DNA of 64,000 bases from Neurospora intermedia (GCA_037102815.1 BTPP01000008.1:1240001-1304000), one strand, 5' to 3'; positions 35,424-49,800 are shown, numbered from the stretch's first letter. Notes: generated from the letters alone by a model not told the origin. Translations and numbers: made by a program.

Positions 35424-35452
35424 CCCCCCCCCCCCCTCCCCCCCCCCCCCCC
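35424..35452. repeat. Interrupted poly(C) tract
   Basis: 13 C, one T, then 15 C. Strongly G-rich on the other strand, so it could form a quadruplex or i-motif, and it is a likely place for assembly length errors. Confidence 0.9.
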
Positions 35453-35711
35453 TGGTTAGCAAAATAGCCGCCATGGACGTCTTCCCGGCTCCCCTATTTG
35501 CACGCACCAGCGGAACGCCATCAAACATCGGCGACCTGCCCAGCTGCCACTGATGAGCCCCCCTAGTAGACCATACTCGGTTGTCCTAATAGGGAAGGGC
35601 GAGCCCCCCGAGAACGGTGTCTGTACACACTGATCCTAACCTCTACAGACAAGGACAACCGTAGTCGCGCCCTTGCTTACTGAAGGGTAGTGTAGTAGCT
35701 GCGAGACTGTC

Positions 35712-35738
35712 TTTTTTTTTTTTTTCCTTTTTTTTTTT
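35712..35738. repeat. Interrupted poly(T) tract
   Basis: 14 T, CC, then 11 T. A simple homopolymer pair with no nearby Pol III promoter recognised. Confidence 0.85.
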
Positions 35739-38700
35739 CGGATTGACTTCCCTTGATTAATGGACCGTAGTGAGCTTTAGAGTCCCAAAACGGGCTACAC
35801 CAGCTTTCGAGATGAGCATGGGGCATACCTGCCAGACATTCAACCCTCCCAGCATCATCTCGGTCTTCTCCGTGCCGTTTTGGAATTCTTCTTGCAGCCT
35901 TCGAGGCATACCTTTCGTCTTTTTGACTGGGACATAGGATAGCGGTAACGGAACGTTGAGGTCACTGACTCCTGGCCGCATCTCGTAGCAAGGAGACACC
36001 CGTTCGCCTTTACGACTTCCTCCGATGCTCTCCGCTTTTTTCCTCCAGCGCCCCAGGAGAAACCATCTCAAGATTGCGCCTGAATATGCACAAACAATGT
36101 TTTTGAACCAGTGAGCGCTGTTCTCCTGGTCAACGAGCGATTTCCTTGACGCGAGGTGACCATCAAGGTGTACAAGATGTTATTTGGCTCATCTCGAAGG
36201 ACCGAGTGGACGAATAGGAGAGCTGAATCTCTTTCTGCCCAAAGAGGCAATGAGCGACGATGATCCAGTTCTGCATGCGTCATGGTGGACGCGAACACTC
36301 AGCACACAGAGTTACAGTGAACATTGAACGCGGAATAGCGAGTTGTGGAGGTGGCTCCAATGTTACCAAGCAGAATGCTGCACACCAGTCAGTCAGTCAG
36401 CCATTTATGCCTCGAATCATTTGCATGAAAATAAGATGTCGTCGAAAGGGAAAAAAAGAAAGGAGGGAAATATCAAGAGTGGCGCATCCGATATCCATCC
36501 GAGTCACACGTTGTATCAAACTTTTCCTGCCAAACTGCCAGTCATCAGAGAAGGCATCATCATCGTATTGCTCAATAAGTTGATGGGTCTTGCCTGTCAC
36601 ATCGAGGCGACAACGACGACGATGACGACGATAAGGAGCTCGCGCCCGACAAAGAGACATAGCGTGCCAAGTTGCCAACAGTGAGATCTGATAAAATCTC
36701 ACGTTCGAACCACACCACACCCGTTGTCCGTCAAGTGCGGTGTTGATGGCTGGGCGATGGAGGCCGATGGAGACGATAGGGTGATGTGCTCACCTGCGAA
36801 GTTGCCAACCTGGCGGGGGATCATGGGGACGTCGATGGAGGCGTCAGGGGTAGCCACCCCACCTAATGTGCCGCTATTGGCCCGCTTGCCGTGGGCAACG
36901 GCAGAGTGGACCAGGCTGCAGTACCCTTGCTTTGTCGACGCTTGAGGTACTTACTAGTTTTTGCTTCTTTTATTCCCGGTCCTCTGGCCGACCGCTTCGT
37001 GTTCGACGGTTTCCGCGGTGAGGTCGCGAGCCCACACACCTTGGTTGGGAGTTTGGCCACGCCAGGATGTCGACAGAGTAGCGCCATTTGCCCTAGGTGG
37101 GCAGCGTCCAAATGCCGAAACCACCGCGAGCATGGAAATGTTGCAGCTTTGCACTTTGTCTGTGGTCTTTGTCGTTCACAAGAACGGATGAACACGTTTA
37201 GCATTGTTTGATGAAGCGATGCAGGAACTCGCAAGTGTGGACAGATTTTGCGGTGTAAAGTGCAACATCCCTGTCCCCGTTTCGCAAAGTTACCAGATCT
37301 CATGTATGAAATTCCGAACCAGGAGGCTCCCGTTCCGCAGTTGGGGGTCCCGACCCACGGCTGACGACGACTGGACTCCGCTGATTCGGACGCGGCTTTG
37401 CAATCGTGGAGTATTTGAGGGTTCCCTGAAATGTTGGGCTTCCACTTGACGGCGTTGAGTCCGGTTATGACAAGTTCATGTTATACTATTATACCGCCGG
37501 TATCGATGCGTTTCAGGACCGTTTCTTTCTGGCCGCCGCGGTAAGAATGCCGAATGTATAGTGTACGGCATCTCTGTAGGGCATTCGGCTGGTGTCAGTG
37601 GCAAACCTCACAGAACGGAAAGAGCCGTGACGCCAGCTTGGAATTCCGACCTGGTTATTGTCAAATTTCGTCACGACGAAGGACTGAAAGGCTGCGAAAC
37701 AAACAAAGGGGACCGCCCTCAACATTAACAAAGCGAGGCTCGCCCGATTATTTCTCGGCTGATATCATGGCCTACCCTTCGCCTGCACTTGGCCCAGCCA
37801 TTTTGCTAAGTTTGATTTCGGGAGAGCTGGCGCTGCAATCCTCTCAGTGAAGAAACTGGCTGCTGTACGAGGAACCGCCCAAAAACCGTCTTCGTCTCGG
37901 GCCGTTTTGATTTGCGCCTCGCGCGTACTGCGAGGTCGAACGACAGACGTCACAGAGCGTCGAGTAATTACGAGCACCCCCACTCACGCCTTCCAATAGA
38001 CGTCCGTTTCATTCTGTCGACCGCGACCCTGTATATTTACTAGCACTTTGTGTGGTAAAACACAACTGAACTCCGCTTCGTCCCCGCACGCCAATTGGAA
38101 TGATCTCACACGGCGGAAAAGGTTTTCATTCAAGCATGCGATGGGGACTGTCAAGTTGCAACTGGCATCGCTGTCCTAGTGTACACGTCCCGTGACGTGA
38201 CTGAGTGCAGCTACTTTCCCAACCCAAGCAGAACAGCCTTTGAGGTAAACTTGAGAAGCACTGCTCGTTAGCAAGTCTACTAACGTAACAGTCCGTGATA
38301 CCGAAACCTGCCTGGAAACGCCTGCACTGGGCTGGTGTAGTGTTCATGTACCGGCACTGCTCACTTTTTTGTTTTATTTTGTCGACTGACAAGAAACTAA
38401 TCAGTCTCGACGTTAGAGTACCCTCACTGTGCCGCCGCAGCAAATGAGAGCAAGCGGCAGAAGGGGAGGGGGGCTAGCGCCCATTTTCTCTGCAGTATCG
38501 CGGATGGGGTTAGTCCATACGTTGGTGGTGGGCTGCAGTGGCCCCTTGCCGAATCCGCTTTTCTTGTCGATGAGTCGGGTGTCCTTGCTAATGGCATTCA
38601 GATAGAATTGCCTTCCCACCTGCCAGCCGACACATTGGCGGTACGTACCTGCCTGTGAGGGACAGGGGCAATGCCCCCAACTCCTGTGCCCTGCACCCTG

Positions 38701-41081
38701 TTCCACAACTGCCACCAATGACGCATGCACAAAGAACATGGCGTTCATGACAACTCCGCTGGAAGGTGACACCCTCCGGAATTGCCCCCGGCGTTCAGAA
38801 TCACACACAGCATCTTGATTACTGCAGGGCAAAAAAAACCCATCACAAATTCACAGGGAGACATGTTGGCATTCGAAAGGTGCGGGTAGAAGAGACAGTC
38901 CCGGCAAGCAACTGTCCAAGCCCCGAAGAATTGGAAAGCTATGATGGGATGCTGAAACCACAGACATGGGATTGGGTGTTGGAGTCGTGCAGCTGGGACG
39001 AATCTTGCGTCAAATGCAATCCCGTCATCCGGTCGTCGAGCTTGTCAAGCTGCGACTGGAAATGGCTGCTCCCGCCTCGTACATCCCGGCTTCGTTCCAG
39101 CGTCGAGCGTCCATTGTCTACCGTCCAGCCTGCTTTCAAATTTCACAGTCGTCACAGCGCTGAGAGTTGATAGCCGGGGCATGCGTGTCCCCATTCCGAC
39201 TCCCAATCAACACGCCCATCTTACCACAGCATAACAACGCAAGACAGTTTCTGGGAATCCTAACCATTATCGATTGTGGAGGGTACCGAGGAGCCCCCGT
39301 CCGGAGGGCCAGCGACAACCCCCATTCACACTGCGACAGTGTGTCCATGTCGAGTCAGCCACACAGTGTCAGATGAGGGCTGCCGTCCCAGACCCTGCAG
39401 AAAAGGAAAACAACGAACCTCCACATGCTCATACATAGTGTAGCAGCACACACAACATGCCTTAGCACCGACCCAACCTTGAGATGGAGGCCGTTGTGCT
39501 GCTATGTACCGAGTTGCATACTGTACTCTCCAACTTGACCAAATCCCAATTCGTCTTCAAAATAACAGAAGCAATGAATCAATTGATGCAAGCACACAAG
39601 TCCTCCGACCATATCCGGCAGTGACATTGACAGCAAGTGCGGGGGCTGCCAGAAGCAGCACACCACCCGGCCCTCAGCCTTTTGCTCCCGTCACTTGGCA
39701 TCCTGATCGTCAACCATTGACCGACCCTGAAGAGCCTTCAGAAGAGAGTTGAAACGGCTCCTTGTGTGAATCAATTCGGAAAAGGTAGAACGCAATCTTG
39801 CGACTGCTATTTGCATCTCTTGAATATTTCGCATCCCTGCCTTGTCGGTGGGAGCCAGCCTGCCCCCATTCACCTAAAGCCACCCCCCGGGGCTGTCCTC
39901 CCCACTCCCATCTTGCCCCCCGACCCCTGCCGCTGTGTACAAGGGCAATGTACTCAGGTACCAGCCATACCGAGCCATCCTTCCTTCCAACCCATCCAAG
40001 CCATCCCCCAACCTTGAACTGGAGCAGGCGTGTGGGCAGGGGGAGTGGGCTTGCGCTTGTCATGTCTGTGGTTTGGGCTTTCCCATTCAACCATTGACTT
40101 CATAACGGCATCCCTTTGGACGGACGGACGAAGCTCGCTTCTGTTAAAGCTTGGCCAACCCTCCGCATTGTCCAGCAGACTGGCCTCCTCCGTTTTCCAC
40201 AGTATAGAGACATCTCATCAAACCAACTAAATCAAAGCCTGACGGAGCAAGAGCTTAGCGCAAGTACACGCAGTCAACCTACAACACTCGAAACACTTGG
40301 ACCACTCACACCCGGCACCACTGCAACTATCGCGCAATCATCTGTCCTGAAAAAAGTTTAACCGTCGATTTCCCGGACACATCAGGACACAAAGCCAGCA
40401 CCGTAAACACCGGTTCCTGTCGAGCAGCAACAGATCTCTCCCCCTCTTCAGCATCCATACAAGAAAGACCCTTACAGCATCCATACAAGCATTCTCAAGG
40501 AGCCGATCTTCTCCTCTTCCTCTCTTCCTCTCTTCGGCCCTCCCGCCTGTCCCAACTGAGCTGAGAGTAGCCTGCTCCTCTAGCCAAACAAGCAGACCAA
40601 CGTCAGCCCTGAACCACCCCCCCGTCTTCTGTCTTCTCTCTTCTACACAGTAGCGAGTAGAAAAGCACAGCGGACGACAAGACCGCCCTGGCTCGCCTGC
40701 ATCATTGGGTGAACCCTGTCTCCTCAACGTCCCTGCTAGGGCCCCTTGGACCGGGAGATTCCACCGTCGATCAATCTCGCCCCGAGGTCGTCACAGAATA
40801 TACCTAGCTCGCAGCCGACTCCACTTGTCCCGCTGACCAAGGAGACAATACCGTTCAGTCGATTTTGGGTTCGCTGCTCTGAAGTGGACGCATACCCGAT
40901 TGGCCCTAGCCTGCAGTTTGGTACTCCCCATTGTTCCCAGGGCTGCTCGCATGCCATCTGAGCTTCTCAGACCCCCAAGAACACTTAAGGTCGCTGATCC
41001 CTCCTTGTCAACTCGTGGTTTGATCTTCTCTTGACATTCGACCCGACTAAAAGGATCCCGCGTTTGATCAGCAACTACTAC

Positions 41082-41133
41082 ATACATACATACATACATA
41101 CACACTTACATACTTACTTACATACCTACCTAC
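41082..41133. repeat. TACA/TACT/TACC microsatellite in the FlbC-like 5' leader
   Basis: Roughly a dozen tetranucleotide units of TACA grading into TACT and TACC, ending about 105 nt before the first ATG. It lies in the likely 5' UTR. Confidence 0.8.
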
Positions 41134-41237
41134 CACTGTCGACAAACACCTTCAACTCCCTCTTCCCCAAGTTCACCAGTTCACCTCACAAACAAGACTG
41201 GGAAGGACACCGCACTCGTTGCACACACAAAACCCCA

Positions 41238-42506
41238 ATGATGATGACCATAGACGCCAACCAGCACCGTTTTGCACCGCTAAACTACGACCACATGTCT
41301 TATCAATCGAGCCAGCCACACTTCACCAACCCTTGGGGTTCGTCCTCGGGGCCTGGAGGGCCGCCTCCTCCTCCTCCTCAGCAGCCCGCTCCTCAGAACA
41401 TGTACATCAACAACCGTGACAGCGCCGGCCTGCCGCATCTTAACCTCGCTGCACTCCCCAAGCGTCAGCACGACGTCAGGAATGGAAGTGTGTGGCCTCA
41501 TCAACCTGCTGCTCCCGGCCCCGTCACAACTGCGCCAGCAGGTAGCGCTCCCATGGCGGATGTCTATAGGCAGCAGGACTTACTCTCTATGCCACAAGAT
41601 CATCTCCTAGGTCTCAACCGCATGCCTCACCCAACCACCTCGACAGCATATGATACCTCCGCCTACACCACCTCTGCTTCTCCCGTTAGCACCAACTATC
41701 CTCCTTCGACATCACAGTATGAGCTCGGTTACCCACCTGCCACCATGAGGGGGGCCTTTGGCATGGCTCCTGATGACACTGCGAGGAGGTATTCACAGCA
41801 GTAAGTATTCTCCGGGTTTGTCCTTTACATCTTACCAATACTAACCCACCTGCCCAGGGGAATTCAACCTGATGACCGGAGAAGCTTTCAAGATGCGCTT
41901 GAAGCTAGCCAAGGCATGCTTACCATGAGCCAAGAGACACCAAGGAATATCTACGATGTGCGAAACCGTGCTAGGGGTTCTACAGACTCGTACGGCTTCC
42001 CTCAGACGCACTCCACGGGCTCTAGCGTTTCTTCTGCGAGCTTTGGCGGGTACTATGGCGGTTCAGTCGATGGGTCGATCAGCGATTATTCGACCGCAGG
42101 CTCTGACATTGAGTCGCTCTCTGGCCGGTCACTTCCTCGCCCTCAAGGCTTGATGTCGAGCCAGCCCCCGGCACCACAGTCTATGATGGGCTCCTTCAGC
42201 TCCAAGGTCTCAACAAGTACCTCGAAGAAGCACAAGTGCAAGGTTTGCGACAAGCGCTTCACACGGCCTAGCTCGCTCCAGACCCACATGTATAGCCATA
42301 CTGGTGAAAAGCGTAAGGACTCCTCCGTAACGTAGTTTGAGATTTTGCGCCTGCTAACAATTTTCATAGCCTTCCACTGCGAAGTTGAGGGATGCGGTCG
42401 CCAATTCTCAGTTGTGTCTAACCTCAGGAGACACAAGAAGGTCCACAAGCCCCAGAGCGAGACGCCATCTGAGACTGGTTCCGAAGCGGGCCAACACTCG
42501 GAATAA
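41238..42506 (+). CDS. flbC: C2H2 transcription factor, FlbC-like
   Basis: Probable nuclear DNA-binding regulator; FlbC promotes conidiation in Aspergillus (family knowledge). Exons are 41238-41800, 41858-42312 and 42370-42506 (1155 nt, 384 residues; A. nidulans FlbC is about 350). The first 300 residues are low-complexity, rich in Ser, Pro, Gln, Gly and Tyr, with a PPPPPPQQPAP run. Two adjacent C2H2 fingers close the protein: CKVCDKRFTRPSSLQTHMYSH, linker TGEKPFH, then CEVEGCGRQFSVVSNLRRHKK. The second junction falls inside the linker (GEK/PFH), where splicing restores the consensus. The start is the first of three consecutive ATGs. It is the only gene supported between 24743 and 52380. A related conidiation factor such as CSP-1 cannot be fully excluded, but the finger pair fits FlbC best. 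Confidence 0.8.
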
Positions 42507-43842
42507 ACTAACCAGTGCATCTCGCGGAAGTCTTCTTTTTTAACATTATGCCCCTCGATAGACTACACACTTTAATTGTCAACATTCACTACATGTAACA
42601 CTATCGGCACTGGAACCCCCAGCATATCACACCACGGTCTATATCGATCCCGCAAAAAAAAATGGATTCGAAATCGACATACACAAATGCGACTCGCTAC
42701 CGCCTACCAAGTACACGAATGGGGTCGGCGGTACCCGCTCTGCATCTCATAGACTTACGTTTTGGCAAGGAGGGACAGCAGGCGATCCCTCCATCATTCC
42801 CTGCTGCCGGTCATTGGCAGCAGAAGCGCTCGGCGTTGGAGTTCAGGTAGACGAGACTTGTCGATCACAACGAGCAAGCTGTTCCGCATGGGTCGCCAAC
42901 CGCGGGGAGCTGGCCAACATCTTTTAATCGTTTCATTTTCCTTTTGGGTTCATTGATTGATTACGTGGGGAGGGAACGGGGAAGATACCAAGGGAGTCAT
43001 CATCCAAGGGAGATTGCGAAAGGAAGGGCGCCTTTGCACAGGGACCACAAATCTCATGAACCGGCGTCTCGGTGGGCTTGCTTTTCAGATCATTGTTTTG
43101 TTGCATCCGGGAATGTTTTTTCTCTACTGTCGTTTAAGAGATACACTCACACAGGTTTGGTTGGAATTGGTTATAGGTTTCGGTTGGGTCAATCAGGGTT
43201 TTTTTCCATTATCATCATACTATCATCATTTGATCAGGGCAAGGAGAAGAATACCTAGCTTTTGACATATTTGATGGGCCCATCGGAAGGAAGGAAGGGG
43301 GAAACAGGCTCGGCAGATACCACTATATGGCGACGACTCCAAAAGGATGTTACAAAGAGCGGAGGAACATCTATGTATCATCTGAGCTTAAGCACATTGC
43401 GAAACCTAATTATGTACTACTATAACTATCAAACTTGCCACTATCAAGCACTGCAATGTTCCAGAACCTCACTCAATTGCGAAACTGAATGCGAGCAGAA
43501 TTCATCACGAGTTATCCGCGTCTGTCTTCTCGTCCAAGATCTCTACCTCCAATGAGATGACACATACAAAACTCATCGTCCAATCAACAACATACTTCCA
43601 CCTAATTCGAATTTCCTTTAGCAGCTAACCAGCATAGCCGTCCGTTTCAGATATCGAATTGTCCATTTACCTTTGCTGCTCCCCATACTTTTTCTTTAAC
43701 CATGCTGTAACCCGTCAGTCCTACCCTGACTTGACTAACTCGCTTGAGTCGCCTGACTAGACCGGGTAAGGTATAGGAAAGAAATTCGGACGTCACATCG
43801 CAGTGGTTGCGCAAGCTAAGCTGGTCCTTAGACTAGCCCAGG

Positions 43843-43862
43843 TTTTTTTTTTTTTTTTTTTT
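43843..43862. repeat. Poly(T) tract, 20 nt
   Basis: An uninterrupted run of 20 T after gcccagg. No tRNA or other Pol III gene was recognised immediately before it on the plus strand. Confidence 0.9.
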
Positions 43863-45106
43863 GCTACGGTTCCTAGTCCCTACTTTCTTCCCACGAACAT
43901 CTCAATTACAGTTCTACCATTTCCTTCATAGAAGTATACAAAGTTATGAAGGTTGAACAAGGTTCGGGAAGGCCGTGAAAATCTTTTCCTTGATAAAGCC
44001 TAGCGTGGCATTCACATCAAGGCTTGTACTAACTACATTGACCGGCATAGGGGTCCACAACAATTTCAGGAGAAGGGCATCGGGATACCTAGACAGGGAG
44101 GAGGAAGAGTGAAGAGGATGAAGAAGGAGAAGGAGGCTGAGTCGGGCATATCTGCTTGATCTGGTACCAAAGCCAGGGAGCCAACGAAGCCGATGTGTGA
44201 AGAGCTCCGCGTATACAGGCATCCCTAGATGCGAGACAGGGGACGCAAGGGAAGAGGGGAGGAGGGAGAGGCAGACGCGGAAGATCCGGGCACTGAGAGG
44301 GCGGGTTGCATTGCGTGCTTTCCTCCCATTCCCCGTCCTCGGTGGAGGACGAGTGTCAAGGCCCCCAAGGCGACAGACGGCAGGAAGTAGGGCGCACTCT
44401 AGAAGAGATCACGGTGCGAGAGGAAGTCGGATTTGACGCCGAATCGACGCATGTCCCGAATGCTGACTGGCCCAAATAGGAACCGCGATCACGTTTCTCA
44501 CACAAGCAGCAACTCCATCAACCCATATCCCGCCCATAAATGGGATAAGAGAGGGCGTACATGTATATGCTGTGCTCAAAAGGGAAAGCGGAGAGAAGGA
44601 AGGAGGCGTGAGAGAAGGTGTATGATCGTCGCCACATGTCTCTCATTGCCTGATTGTCCACGAAGCAGCACGCTTCCAATTGTCTGGCCTTCATGCCCAT
44701 CGATCTCCGGGGTTTGTGCTTGAGTATGAGATGGACCTCTTTCTAACGAGACAATCATCTGGTATCAGCTAAAAATGCCCAAGGAGCGGGAGAGAGGCGA
44801 AAAAGGGGGGCGTCCCATGGTAATGGTGGATACACGTGAAAGTGTATTGTGCACCAAGGCATATTACAAATTGAAGACGAACGTGGATGGGTGGGTGCGT
44901 GATGGATGGTGCACGACCAAAACTTGCTTCTATTGTGATGAGGTATGCATATCCATCTCTCAACAGCACGTACGAATCCCGTCAGTGCTTCGTATAGACA
45001 CCTGTTCAAGGCAACGCCTTACTGAACAACGAGCCGGAAAAAAGCAACGACCGACCAGGACTTGCGGGATGGCATGACAGAGGAATGAGATTGAACTCGG
45101 AGATGC

Positions 45107-45145
45107 AGATAAGATGAGATGAGATGAGATGAAATGAGATGGGTG
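45107..45145. repeat. ATGAG pentanucleotide microsatellite
   Basis: About seven ATGAG-type units with one variant (gaaat), in non-coding DNA. Confidence 0.8.
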
Positions 45146-46801
45146 ATGGGTGGAGGGTCCCTGGCGGACTGTCTCAAAGCACGGCTGGCACCACCGACAC
45201 CGCCGTCCCATGGCCGTGACCGCTTGGTCCGCGGCGTACCGCACCGCTCCGTGGGAGCACCGCACAGGACACATCCAAGGACAACAACACCCGACGCTCT
45301 TGCATGACTTTTTGCTGGCGCGTCCTTACTCGTGCAGGCGACGAGAGAAGCTCTGATGATGGGCCAGGGTGGAGGTTATGGGCAAGCCCCAGTCCTAAGG
45401 ACCTCGACGGCCTCGTTTCAGATTACGCAAATCAGTCCCTTTAATGGAGAAAAGATAGAGTGACGGACCATGTAGGGCGGGGATTCCTTGTCGATGGACG
45501 GCGGTGGATGGAGAAGAAAAGCTTGACTGGACGGGGTGTATGGGGAGTCATCTGATCATTGCCCAGACAGGCAAGTGCTTATAAGAAGAGCCGTACCGAG
45601 GCGGTGCGTTGACGGCCGGCGGAAAGCTCGACTGGACGGTCGAGTGTGGAAGCGGTGGTGATCGGCGGGCATCAGATTCGTGAGTGGGGATGGACTGAGC
45701 CAAACTGGGGAAATGGAACTGAGGTCCAAGGAACGGGCGAGGTTCGGTAATGGGTTCATCTGGCTTCTTTCTTTCGAATTAGCACGTGCCGTGTAACGCA
45801 AGGGGAAGGGATTGATGGGGTCCAAGGGATGATCGTCTCTTTGGTTTATGGACCCTCTCAACCTCTCTTGTCAGCAGCCGTGATGCCTTCACCAAGGCAC
45901 CAGACAAATGTCTTGTCACCGGGTGGAGAGGCATTACGTCGTCAAGGTCACGGCGTAAAGTGTAGTGACGGCATGCGGGGCGTCTCCAAGTTGGCATAGC
46001 ACAGACTGGTACATAGCTGGCAGGCTGATGGAGAAAACTGAGTGAGCTGGTTTTCGGTCCCTGATTCCTAGCATCCGGACAGGGCCTGGGTTGTTGGTAA
46101 GCAAGGTAAGTTGGGTGCAGGACGAAATCCTATTCGACATTGGAGGCCTGGGTTGCATGTCTTCCGTCCGCTCTCCTTGCTTTCCTTGGTTTAGGCGAGG
46201 CTGGGATGCGAGGGGAGGGGCCAGGAGAGGGGCGAAGGGCCAAGAAGGGCCGGGAAGTTGTAACCATCCACGCTTTCCACGTTTGACGGCTTTGAGGTTC
46301 GGCTCACTGCCGCCCGCTGGACAAGGCGGGTCAAGACGGGGGAAGGAGCACGCATTGCCGTGGTTTTGGGAAGGAACCCGCTACCTATGTCGTCAACATC
46401 ATGTATTACTTAGCTGGGACAGGAGACGGCGGACGGAACCAAGCATGGTGAGCTTTTTGAGGAAGTTGTGGCTCGTGAAACAATCGCCCGAAACTCGTTT
46501 AGGAGACGGACGGTATTAGCAGGCAAGTCGCAACCACAAACCCGCAAACTGGAGATAGTACTGTAACAATACGTAATTGGGTAACTGACAACCGACGCTG
46601 GTTGGCCGGGATGGCGCCACATGGCTGGCTACTTACTCGTACCGTAACAGTTGAACTGGTTGACACTAAAATCATTGATATTATCAGCACCTGGCACCTA
46701 TCCCCGTGGTCAGCAATACCGACGGCGAATCTTCTCATGGTGTCGTTAGACCCGCTAATGACGTCGGTTGTCAGCAACCGAGTCTGGCTGCCGCGGCAGT
46801 T

Positions 46802-46821
46802 GCGGCGGCGGCGGCGGCGGC
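46802..46821. repeat. GGC trinucleotide run
   Basis: Six to seven GCG/GGC units in non-coding DNA, preceded by ccgcggcagtt. Confidence 0.8.
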
Positions 46822-49800
46822 ACAGAATGCTTAACGTGGCCAGTAAAGTACCCAAGGCACGATGGGTATTAACTGGCCGAAGGGTTCCTTTGATTCCTTT
46901 CAAGAAGGGTGTGGTGTTAAGGGTGTGGTGTTTTGGATGCCTTGCCCAGTGCGCATGGCAAAAACGAGGCTAGCCAATCATGGCACCGGCGCATGCTCAC
47001 GGATCTTCAGGGTCCTTTATGAGGCTTGTGCTGCTGCCCGACAATCGCGCGGGGAAGCAGCACTCTCCTACTGACACCATGGCTTTGACACTGTATCCCA
47101 GGTAATCGCGATTCGTGAAACCAACAGTGTCCCAGAGACGGCACTGTTGAGGTTTGATATGGGGCCCAAGTTTGAAAAAGGCCAAATGTGAACTTGTGAG
47201 AGGTCAAGGTGCGCTCAGCAGGGTACGGCGCAAATGCATTGTCGCGCTGCAGAGGACCGATGACGGCGGCCAATCGAGCACAAGCGTGTCCCGCACGCAT
47301 CCAAGATTTCATCACAGTCGAAGGGTGGTTGAGGTTGCCGTGGTGGCAGTGTTCGCCGACCTCCACCATATCCCACCGGCCGGATCGGGTTCCTGACCAG
47401 CCAATGTCAGCCAAAACGGACCAAAGGGAACTTGAAGATGAGAGCCGTTGGGAGGAGATATGTGCCAGGGCCCCTGTCTGTGACCTGTCAGGATGTCCAG
47501 GGGCGGAATCAGAACCGCGCTTCAAAGAGTGGTTGAAAAAGGGCGGGCCAGGATGAGAGAGTGGGAGAGGTGGGTTGAGGTGACTAAGGTATGAGCAATA
47601 ACTACTGTGTATTATTTCGTGAAGTCCCACTCGGTGCGATGTTGTTAGGTTCTGTTTAGCCCCCAGTAAGGTATCTCTCGGAGGGTACCCATGCTGGCTA
47701 GATTGGTGTTAAAAGTTACAGTAACTGTTTGGAAAGGCCACAGTGAGTTTGACGACGATTTACAAAATGGAACGGATGTGGTTTTTTTTCTTCAAGGGCA
47801 CGTCTTCCCAGCCGAATCCCATGCCTCATGACGTCATGTGGCTTTTTGGTGGCTACTCCGCAACCCCTGTGCTGCACCGTGACCGGACAAGCACAGTCCA
47901 AACTAGTATATTGTTCTTGCCGCACCGTCTTGACCCCACTGCAAACCTCACAGTACAGTACTACTGCCCGAGTACTAGTCGAATGAATGAAGCCCGGCCG
48001 CTGCGAAATTAAGAGGTTGTCAGATAATGGAAAACTACGAGCCCAAGTGACGGAAGTTGTGTAGGGTAGTCCCGATGTTATTGTAACAATGGTTCAGCGG
48101 ATGATTTCATTGACACACCCAAGCTACATCTATTTACTATCGCAAAGTGGAAGGGTGCCAAGGAAGAGTGAAGAAAAACAGACTCGTATATGTTTTTGCT
48201 ACTTGCATGCTTGTTGCTGCATGCGTAATGAAGAAAGGGAATGCAATGAAAACGGTACAGTCTTTACCCCTGCAGTTGCAACTCCCCCCTTCCCCCTCCC
48301 CCCCCCCTTTTCATTTTTTGTGTGCTAAAACTCCCTACTCATTACAGCCAGTTGAAGTTGAGTGCCAGATTGAGGTGGCAGACCCAGGCATACTAAGACT
48401 GCAGTGCTAGCTGCTACTACACTTGACGCCAAGTCCCTTTTTCACCAAATACTCTACTTATTGCAAAAAAAGTCGCTTCTGGAATGAAGTTGCATCAAGA
48501 GAGGTCAAGAGTGTACGCAGTGTACACCGTGGTTAGCAGCACCCCGTTGTGCATTAGCTCGTCCGACACAACGCACACAGTCGCTGAAAGATCTCACTTT
48601 ACAGACTGTTCCTAATCTTTCACTTTTGGCTTTTGACACGTCTCCAATGTCTGCTTTGCCCAGGACGCGCCCAAGTGGATGAGTTGAGAGTCAATCAAAC
48701 AACGACGTCCCTTTACTTGGCAAATTAAACGTCAACAGCTTCAAGATCGATCCAGATAAGGTTGCCTCTCACCGTTACTTTGCACTGCCGAGAGCAAGCA
48801 AACATGAAACACCAGATGATCTCATTTGGCGGGGGATTTTCGACTGAGATTGCGACTGCAACGGCGCGATCCTGGGCTTCCATTAATATCGCTGGGCGTT
48901 GGGGTTGAGGTGAATACCTCTAGATACAGCCATTACACGTGTACAGCTGCCATACCAACTCTATCCGCACGCACCACCACCAAAAAGAAGAGAGAAAAAA
49001 ACAAAGAATAAACACCAGTACACCCGTAATTCTACGACACACACGACCAACTGTAGAGGTACAATCAATCTGATATGTCTAAATTGAATTGACCCGGTTA
49101 ATACCAATCAATAACAGTGCGTCAAACCCACCTTGTCATGAACATCCAATCCTGCCTGCCGTCTGACCAACCCGTCAGCTGGACGAGTATTTGAACCGCA
49201 TTTCCAAAATGCCATGTTGCGTCAGGCCAAATTGCCATCACTTTTAGTGTTACTTTCATCAACTGTTGTTCATTCCCCACCGCAAGCCTGCAACTACAAC
49301 TATCATTCACTGAATGAGAGGGAAAGCGCGGCGCCAGAACTTGACCAGCACCACGACAGCAACGAGCCCACACACTCTGTCTCTGCACACGTCCACCTTA
49401 TCAACACGAAACACTCGTTCCTTGATGCATTGATTGCATCACATCTATCTCCGTATCATGCTCCGCTTCACTCCGTAACGTGTTACGGATCTCACAAGTT
49501 TTGGGTCGTCTCGGCCTCTCTCCTGTTTTCGGTTTCCCTTTCTAGGTCCCCTTTCTTTGGACTCAGGGGACGCCAGATGGCAAGTTATAGTGTAAGTACC
49601 TAGGCTGATGGGGAAACCAGGGGTCTACGAGCGGTCAGCCAGTAGCAGTCCTCCTTTTTCAAGCGACACCTAAAATTGACTTGACGGGCTCACTTGGGCG
49701 ACTGTGAGTAGACTGCACGAACCGCATACTTGATGCTCGGCATCAAGGCTGCGAGGCTAAGGTCACGATAATCATCTTCAAAGAGTTACCACTTTGCACT

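Larger units (their letters stand above)
35331..41237. promoter_or_regulatory. Upstream region and probable long leader of the FlbC-like gene
   Basis: These 5.9 kb hold no supportable gene. Homopolymer tracts lie at 35424-35452 and 35712-35738, a CAG-T repeat near 36385 and a short GAC array near 36606-36632. The last kilobase turns C/T- and A/C-rich and ends in a TACA microsatellite before the ATG, typical of a long 5' leader (inference). Several short upstream frames are present, for example 40746-40961. Confidence 0.45.

Noticed and set aside
36690-36720. Possible minus-strand tRNA T-loop (GGTTCGAA)
   Set aside because: The flanking bases do not pair as a T stem, and no D arm or anticodon arm is present.
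41031-41237. In-frame 5' extension of the FlbC-like protein
   Set aside because: The extension contains no ATG before 41238 and reads through a TACA microsatellite, so it is leader sequence.
47007-47630. 207-codon minus-strand ORF downstream of the FlbC-like gene
   Set aside because: Overlapped by plus-strand frames of similar quality; composition is His/Ser/Arg-rich without motifs.
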